NCBI GenBank assembly: GCA_018816605.1
Contig: JAHIVS010000621.1
Location: 1 to 29,033, forward strand
Length of the DNA stretch: 29,033 nucleotides
Source: Pseudomonadota bacterium
GTDB taxonomy: Bacteria; Desulfobacterota; Desulfobacteria; Desulfobacterales; Desulfobacteraceae
Direction: 5' to 3'
Positions 25,455 through 29,033 of this stretch are shown here, piece after piece; the first letter of the stretch is position 1; each line of letters begins with the position of its first letter. The translations under genes were made by a program, and so were the position numbers. Under the pieces are notes generated by a model. It was given only the letters and a program-made list of their open reading frames with translations, was not told the origin of the DNA and made no database searches.

Positions 25455-26204
25455 ATGAAATTAGAAGGGAAAAAAGCCATTGTTACCGGTGGGAGCCGGG
25501 GAATCGGAAAAGCCATTGCCCTGATGTATGCCAAAGAGGGGGCAGATGTTCTGGTAAACTACCATTCCAATGATGCCGCAGCCAAAGAAACCTGTGCCGA
25601 GATCCAAGCCCTTGGCCGCAAAGCCGTTGCGGTTGCGGCCGATGTTGCAAACTATGCCAGTGCCCAGAATATGGTGGATGAATGTGTGAAACAGCTAGGC
25701 GGCGTTGATATTGTCGTCAACAATGCCGGTGTTTCCAAACCCTCCATGCTGCTCAAGATGACCGAACAAGACTGGGATGCTATCATTGATATCCATTTGA
25801 AGGCCGCTTTTAACACCACACAGGCAGCCGGCCGGTATATGAAAGAGAAAAATTATGGCAAGATCATCAATGTGATCTCAACTGCAGGCATTTTCGGCAC
25901 CGTCGGCCAGATCAACTATGCCTCTGCAAAGGCCGGGATCATCGGGTTCACAAAATCAGCCTCCCGGGAGTTGGGCAGGTACAATATCAATGTAAATGTC
26001 ATCTGCCCGGGCATTACAAAAACAGAAATGACAGGCAAGCTTCAGACCGATGAAAAGCTTCGTAAAATTTATGAGGGTAGAATTCAGCTGGGCCGGTTTG
26101 CGGAACCCGAAGAGATTGCCCCTGCTTTTGTATTCCTGGCTTCAGATGATGCAAGCTATATTACCGGTCAGGTTCTGGGTGTGGACGGCGGCTATATCGG
26201 TTAG
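25455..26204 (+). CDS. SDR-family oxidoreductase (FabG-like)
   Basis: 249 residues with the classical short-chain dehydrogenase layout: cofactor loop TGGSRGIG (residues 11-18), NNAG in VDIVVNNAGVSKP, catalytic triad S142, Y155 and K159 (NYASAKAG) and the C-terminal ITGQVLGVDGGY. The RBS AAGGAG (25442-25447) is strong. The sequence is FabG-like, reducing or oxidising a 3-oxo/3-hydroxy acyl thioester. Inside a benzoyl-CoA operon it probably acts on a CoA thioester, for example 3-hydroxypimelyl-CoA after ring opening, or on a substituted-ring intermediate, but the sequence cannot tell which. The gene lies 70 bases after had and 117 bases before oah. Confidence 0.9.
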   Translation: MKLEGKKAIVTGGSRGIGKAIALMYAKEGADVLVNYHSNDAAAKETCAEIQALGRKAVAVAADVANYASAQNMVDECVKQLGGVDIVVNNAGVSKPSMLLKMTEQDWDAIIDIHLKAAFNTTQAAGRYMKEKNYGKIINVISTAGIFGTVGQINYASAKAGIIGFTKSASRELGRYNINVNVICPGITKTEMTGKLQTDEKLRKIYEGRIQLGRFAEPEEIAPAFVFLASDDASYITGQVLGVDGGYIG

Positions 26205-26321
26205 CCGGTTATGGGGTCAGGGGCAGTCATTCCTGCCGGATAACAAGATGTTGACGGCATGCAAAACTGCCCGGCCCCTTGGTAAAACAATAAAAGTTTT
26301 AATATTATAAGGAGAGCGAAG

Positions 26322-27458
26322 ATGAGTCTTGAGTGGATGCCGAGAGAGAACGAAGTTAAGGATCATTCCCTGCATAGAAACCCCCACTGGGGAACCCAAG
26401 CACCCTGTGTGATGTATGAAAAAAAGCCGCTGACAGATCCGAACGGCAAGGTTACTGAAAAATTGTTTGTTGCCTGGATCACCCTGAACAACCCCAGACA
26501 ATTCAACTCCTATACCACGGACATGGTAAAGGGTGTGATTGCCGGTTTTGAAAATGCGTCCCTGGACAGAAGTGTTGTGGCGGTTGTTTTTACAGGTACC
26601 GGCCCCTATGCATTCTGTACCGGTGGAAACACCAGAGAGTATTCGGAATTCTATTCAAAAAGATGTGATGAGTACGGCCAGTACATGGAGCTTTTCAACC
26701 ATATGGTGGATTCCATTCTTGCCTGTAAAAAACCGGTTGTCTGCCGGGTGAACGGCATGCGGGTGGCCGGAGGCCAGGAAATAGGGCTTGCCTGTGACAT
26801 AGCGGTTTCTTCCGACCTTGCCATTTTCGGCCAGGCAGGACCCAAGCACGGGTCTGCCCCTGCCGGCGGTTCATCGGATTTTCTCCCCTGGTTCCTGACA
26901 GCGGAAGATGCCATGTGGAACTGTGTCTCCTGTGAAACATGGTCTTCCTATAAGATGAAGGCAAAGGGCATGATTTCCAAGGTGGTCCCGGTTCTTAAAA
27001 TTAACGGAGAATGGGTGAGGAATCCCGCCGTTATTACGGACAAATATGTGGAAGATGGAGAGATTGTCTATGGTGAGTACAAATCCGGACAGGCACTCCA
27101 GGACGGCCGTGACCTCATAAAAAAATACCAGGCAGATGCCGATTTTGAATTGCTGGACAAAGAGGTCAACAATGTGATCTGGAAATTTGCAAATCTCTTC
27201 CCCGGTTGTTTGATCAAATCCATTGACGGTATCCGTCAGAAAAAGAAATTTTTCTGGGATACCATGAAAAACGACCACCGGCATTGGCTGGCCGCCAATA
27301 TGGGCGGAGAAGCCTTCCTGGGCTTTGGCGCCTTTAATACCAAGAAAATAACGGGTAAGGATACCATTGACTTCATTAAATTCCGTCAGAATGTGGCCGA
27401 TTCACAGCTATGGAATGATGAGATGTTTGCCAGCGTTATGGGCAAGCCCCAAGAGTAG
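26322..27458 (+). CDS. oah: 6-oxocyclohex-1-ene-1-carbonyl-CoA hydrolase, ring-opening (BamA)
   Basis: 378 residues in the crotonase superfamily. The enzyme adds two waters to 6-oxocyclohex-1-ene-1-carbonyl-CoA and opens the ring to 3-hydroxypimelyl-CoA. The N-terminal MSLEWMPRENEVKDHSLHRN and the oxyanion-hole region GPYAFCTGGNTREYSEFY are typical of BamA rather than ordinary enoyl-CoA hydratases. So are VNGMRVAGGQEIGLACDIAV and FGQAGPKHGSAPAGGSSDF, and the roughly 100-residue C-terminal extension is also a BamA trait. This gene is the usual marker for anaerobic aromatic degradation. RBS AAGGAG is at 26309-26314. It ends the first unit, followed 33 bases later by a strong terminator. Confidence 0.96.
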   Translation: MSLEWMPRENEVKDHSLHRNPHWGTQAPCVMYEKKPLTDPNGKVTEKLFVAWITLNNPRQFNSYTTDMVKGVIAGFENASLDRSVVAVVFTGTGPYAFCTGGNTREYSEFYSKRCDEYGQYMELFNHMVDSILACKKPVVCRVNGMRVAGGQEIGLACDIAVSSDLAIFGQAGPKHGSAPAGGSSDFLPWFLTAEDAMWNCVSCETWSSYKMKAKGMISKVVPVLKINGEWVRNPAVITDKYVEDGEIVYGEYKSGQALQDGRDLIKKYQADADFELLDKEVNNVIWKFANLFPGCLIKSIDGIRQKKKFFWDTMKNDHRHWLAANMGGEAFLGFGAFNTKKITGKDTIDFIKFRQNVADSQLWNDEMFASVMGKPQE

Positions 27459-27490
27459 GGTCAGTGGAATAATGGATATATAGGTTGGAG

Positions 27491-27540
27491 AATTTATGGT
27501 TCAGGTCCTTGTTTTCGGGTGCTGAACCATAAATTTTTTT
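27491..27540 (+). terminator. Strong intrinsic terminator after oah
   Basis: Arms AATTTATGGTTCAG (27491-27504) and CTGAACCATAAATT (27522-27535) are perfectly complementary over 14 bases with a 17-base loop, followed by a T-run to 27540. A second small hairpin, TGCCGG/CCGGCA (27541-27546 and 27556-27561), comes right after. This separates oah from bamB transcriptionally. Confidence 0.85.
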
Positions 27541-27617
27541 TGCCGGTGTTACCTGCCGGCATGATCCCGGTTGCACTGCCTGTCGGCGCGGGGCAATGGA
27601 TTTTTTTTAATCATTTT

Positions 27618-27650
27618 TTCTTGACACGTAGTTATTATGTAGCTTATATA
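27618..27650 (+). promoter_or_regulatory. Promoter with the same operator-like repeats, bamB
   Basis: TTGACA (27621-27626) is followed after 18 bases by TATATA (27645-27650), which runs into TATAAT at 27649-27654. The spacer holds GTAGTT (27628-27633) and GTAGCT (27639-27644), again 11 bp apart. A T-rich tract precedes it. The block matches the promoter at 21433-21459 in 20 of 27 positions. It lies 92 bases ahead of the bamB start codon. Confidence 0.72.
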
Positions 27651-27741
27651 TAATCACATTGTACCACGGAGCATGGATGTTTTTGTATCGCCAAGGGTCT
27701 TTTTGTGATTCGGTATTAAAGGCATATGGAAGGGGAAAAAA

Positions 27742-29033
27742 ATGAGGTATGCAGAGACAGGGTTTAACCTGGAAATTGATTTAACCCGGGGAAACATTGA
27801 GAAGGTAGCAACGGATCCAAGGGAGACCGAGCTTTACCTGGGCGGGCTGGGAACAAATGCAAAGATATTATGGGACAGGGTTCCCCCTGAAGCGGGTGCC
27901 TTTTCACCCGAGAACCTGTTGATTTTCAGTGCCGGTCTTTTGTGCGGCACACCGGCTGTCGGCTGTAACCGCACCATTGTGACCACCATTTCTCCCCAGA
28001 CCCAGCTGATGGCGTTTTCCATGATGGGCGGATTTTTTGCACCCGAGCTCAAGTATGCGGGGCTTGACAAGGTGGTTCTCCGGGGCAAGTCCCCAAAACT
28101 GGTATATATATGGATACACAACGATAAGGTGGAATTGCGGGATGCCTCCCATTTAAAGGGCAAAGGCGCCCTTGAAGCGGCTGAAATGATTCGAAAAGAG
28201 TTAAAAGAACCCAAGGCCCAGGTGGCTGCCATTGGCAAGGCGGGTGAAAACAGGGTTTTCTATGCGTCCATCGAACAGGGCCGGTCCTCCGCCTCCCGGG
28301 GCGGCATAGGGGCCGTCATGGGGGACAAAGGGGTCAAGGCCATTGTTGTTCGCGGTACAAAGGATGTCAATATTGCCAAACCCATGGAATATATGGAATT
28401 GTGCAATGAGGTCATGGCATATATACAATTTCGCAATGAGAACCCGATTCCGGGCGTCATGCCCATCCTGGCAGGCCTTGGGTCTCCCCAGGAGATGAAA
28501 GTCCATGATGAAAAATGGCATACTGAAAATTTCAATTGGGGAAATTCCAGGGTAAGGAGAAAAGATTTCTGGACCGAAGAGGTTGCAAGGGACTGGCTGG
28601 TGACAATGGAAAAGGCAAGGACCCGCCTGATCTCCTGTTACAATTGTCCCATGACCTGCGGGGCCACCATTTCCATGCCGGGCCTGCCCACCTACATGAT
28701 GAAATGCTTTACAAAACTGACCTATACCATGGGCGCTTTTTCAGACCTGGATTTTGGACTCAGAATTGCCCAGAAAGCCACGGAATACGGATTGGACGGA
28801 TTCTCCGCCCCCCAGGTAATGGCCTTTGCCCTTGAACTGCTTGAAGCTAAAATTCTGTCACCCGAGGATTTTCCCGGAATGCCCGAAGACAATGAAGGCC
28901 GGTTTTATTATCTGCTGAACATGATTGTGAACCGGGAAGGCATCGGGGATGTGCTGGCAGAAGGGACCTACTGGGCAGCCGAAAAAATCGGCAAGGGTGC
29001 ACAGGCCTATGCCCATAACAATATCAAGAAGCA
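27742..29033 (+). CDS. bamB: Class II benzoyl-CoA reductase active-site subunit BamB (3'-truncated by the window)
   Basis: 430 codons are visible and the frame is still open at the window end; the full protein is about 650 residues. It belongs to the aldehyde:ferredoxin oxidoreductase family, whose members bind a tungsten bis-pyranopterin and one [4Fe-4S] cluster. Visible features are the N-terminal MRYAETGFNLEIDLTRGNIE, TPAVGCNRTIVTTISPQTQ, the pterin-contact block SASRGGIGAVMGDKGVKAIV and the cluster motif CYNCPMTC (C-x2-C-x3-C); the fourth cysteine lies outside the window. The match with what I recall of Geobacter BamB (HDEKWHTENFNWGN; CFTKLTYTMG; LDGFSAPQVMAFA) is far closer than to general AORs. 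BamB reduces benzoyl-CoA to the 1,5-dienoyl-CoA without ATP, within the BamBCDEFGHI complex. RBS AAGGGG precedes the ATG. Confidence 0.95.
   Translation, partial: MRYAETGFNLEIDLTRGNIEKVATDPRETELYLGGLGTNAKILWDRVPPEAGAFSPENLLIFSAGLLCGTPAVGCNRTIVTTISPQTQLMAFSMMGGFFAPELKYAGLDKVVLRGKSPKLVYIWIHNDKVELRDASHLKGKGALEAAEMIRKELKEPKAQVAAIGKAGENRVFYASIEQGRSSASRGGIGAVMGDKGVKAIVVRGTKDVNIAKPMEYMELCNEVMAYIQFRNENPIPGVMPILAGLGSPQEMKVHDEKWHTENFNWGNSRVRRKDFWTEEVARDWLVTMEKARTRLISCYNCPMTCGATISMPGLPTYMMKCFTKLTYTMGAFSDLDFGLRIAQKATEYGLDGFSAPQVMAFALELLEAKILSPEDFPGMPEDNEGRFYYLLNMIVNREGIGDVLAEGTYWAAEKIGKGAQAYAHNNIKK

Noticed and set aside
26205..26321. A TTGACG box between the SDR gene and oah that could be an internal promoter
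   Set aside because: No acceptable -10 box is found 15-19 bases downstream and the RTARYT repeats are absent, so I treat oah as part of the upstream unit.

Overview
The gene content and the close family resemblance of the translated proteins point to an anaerobic, aromatic-degrading member of the Desulfobacterota, probably a sulfate reducer of the Desulfobacula/Desulfotignum/Desulfospira type. This placement is inferred from the genes; no rRNA marker is present. No rRNA, tRNA, CRISPR array, insertion sequence or integrase was seen.

Layout. Positions 1-5262 (+): the 3' part of a lytic transglycosylase (mltA), a FapA/DUF342 polymerisation-type protein, and a GMC oxidoreductase with a ferredoxin-like cysteine motif. 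Positions 5597-8047 (+): cheW and a dCache-type chemoreceptor. Positions 8284-10841 (-): tupC, tupB, tupA, a tungstate ABC importer. Positions 10980-11485 (-): two small conserved-looking proteins, one cysteine-rich. Positions 11841-13743 (+): an HPt protein, a receiver-PP2C phosphatase and an RsbW-like ATPase, forming a phosphorelay/partner-switch module. Positions 13911-17123 (+): phoU-phoB-phoR. Positions 17386-18225 (-): an amidohydrolase. Positions 18335-21122 (+): a tetrapyrrole operon with precorrin-2 dehydrogenase, a HemX/CcsA-like membrane protein and hemA.

Positions 21436-29033 (+) hold the most distinctive region, an anaerobic benzoyl-CoA locus. A near-consensus promoter precedes a tiny DUF2080/AbrB-like protein. 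Then come two subunits resembling the catalytic half of the ATP-dependent class I benzoyl-CoA reductase (BcrC and BcrB), 6-hydroxycyclohexenoyl-CoA dehydrogenase (had), an SDR dehydrogenase and the ring-opening hydrolase (oah/bamA). A strong intrinsic terminator closes this unit. A second promoter then drives bamB, the tungsten active-site subunit of the ATP-independent class II reductase, which runs off the window end.

The two promoters share a 27-base element (20 identities; six of seven mismatches are transitions) containing two RTARYT repeats 11 bp apart. The two units are therefore probably co-regulated. The ATPase subunits BcrA and BcrD, normally encoded right after bcrCB, are absent at that place. 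The class I-like pair therefore sits inside a class II locus, and this is the main observation worth following. The tungstate importer upstream fits the tungsten demand of BamB.
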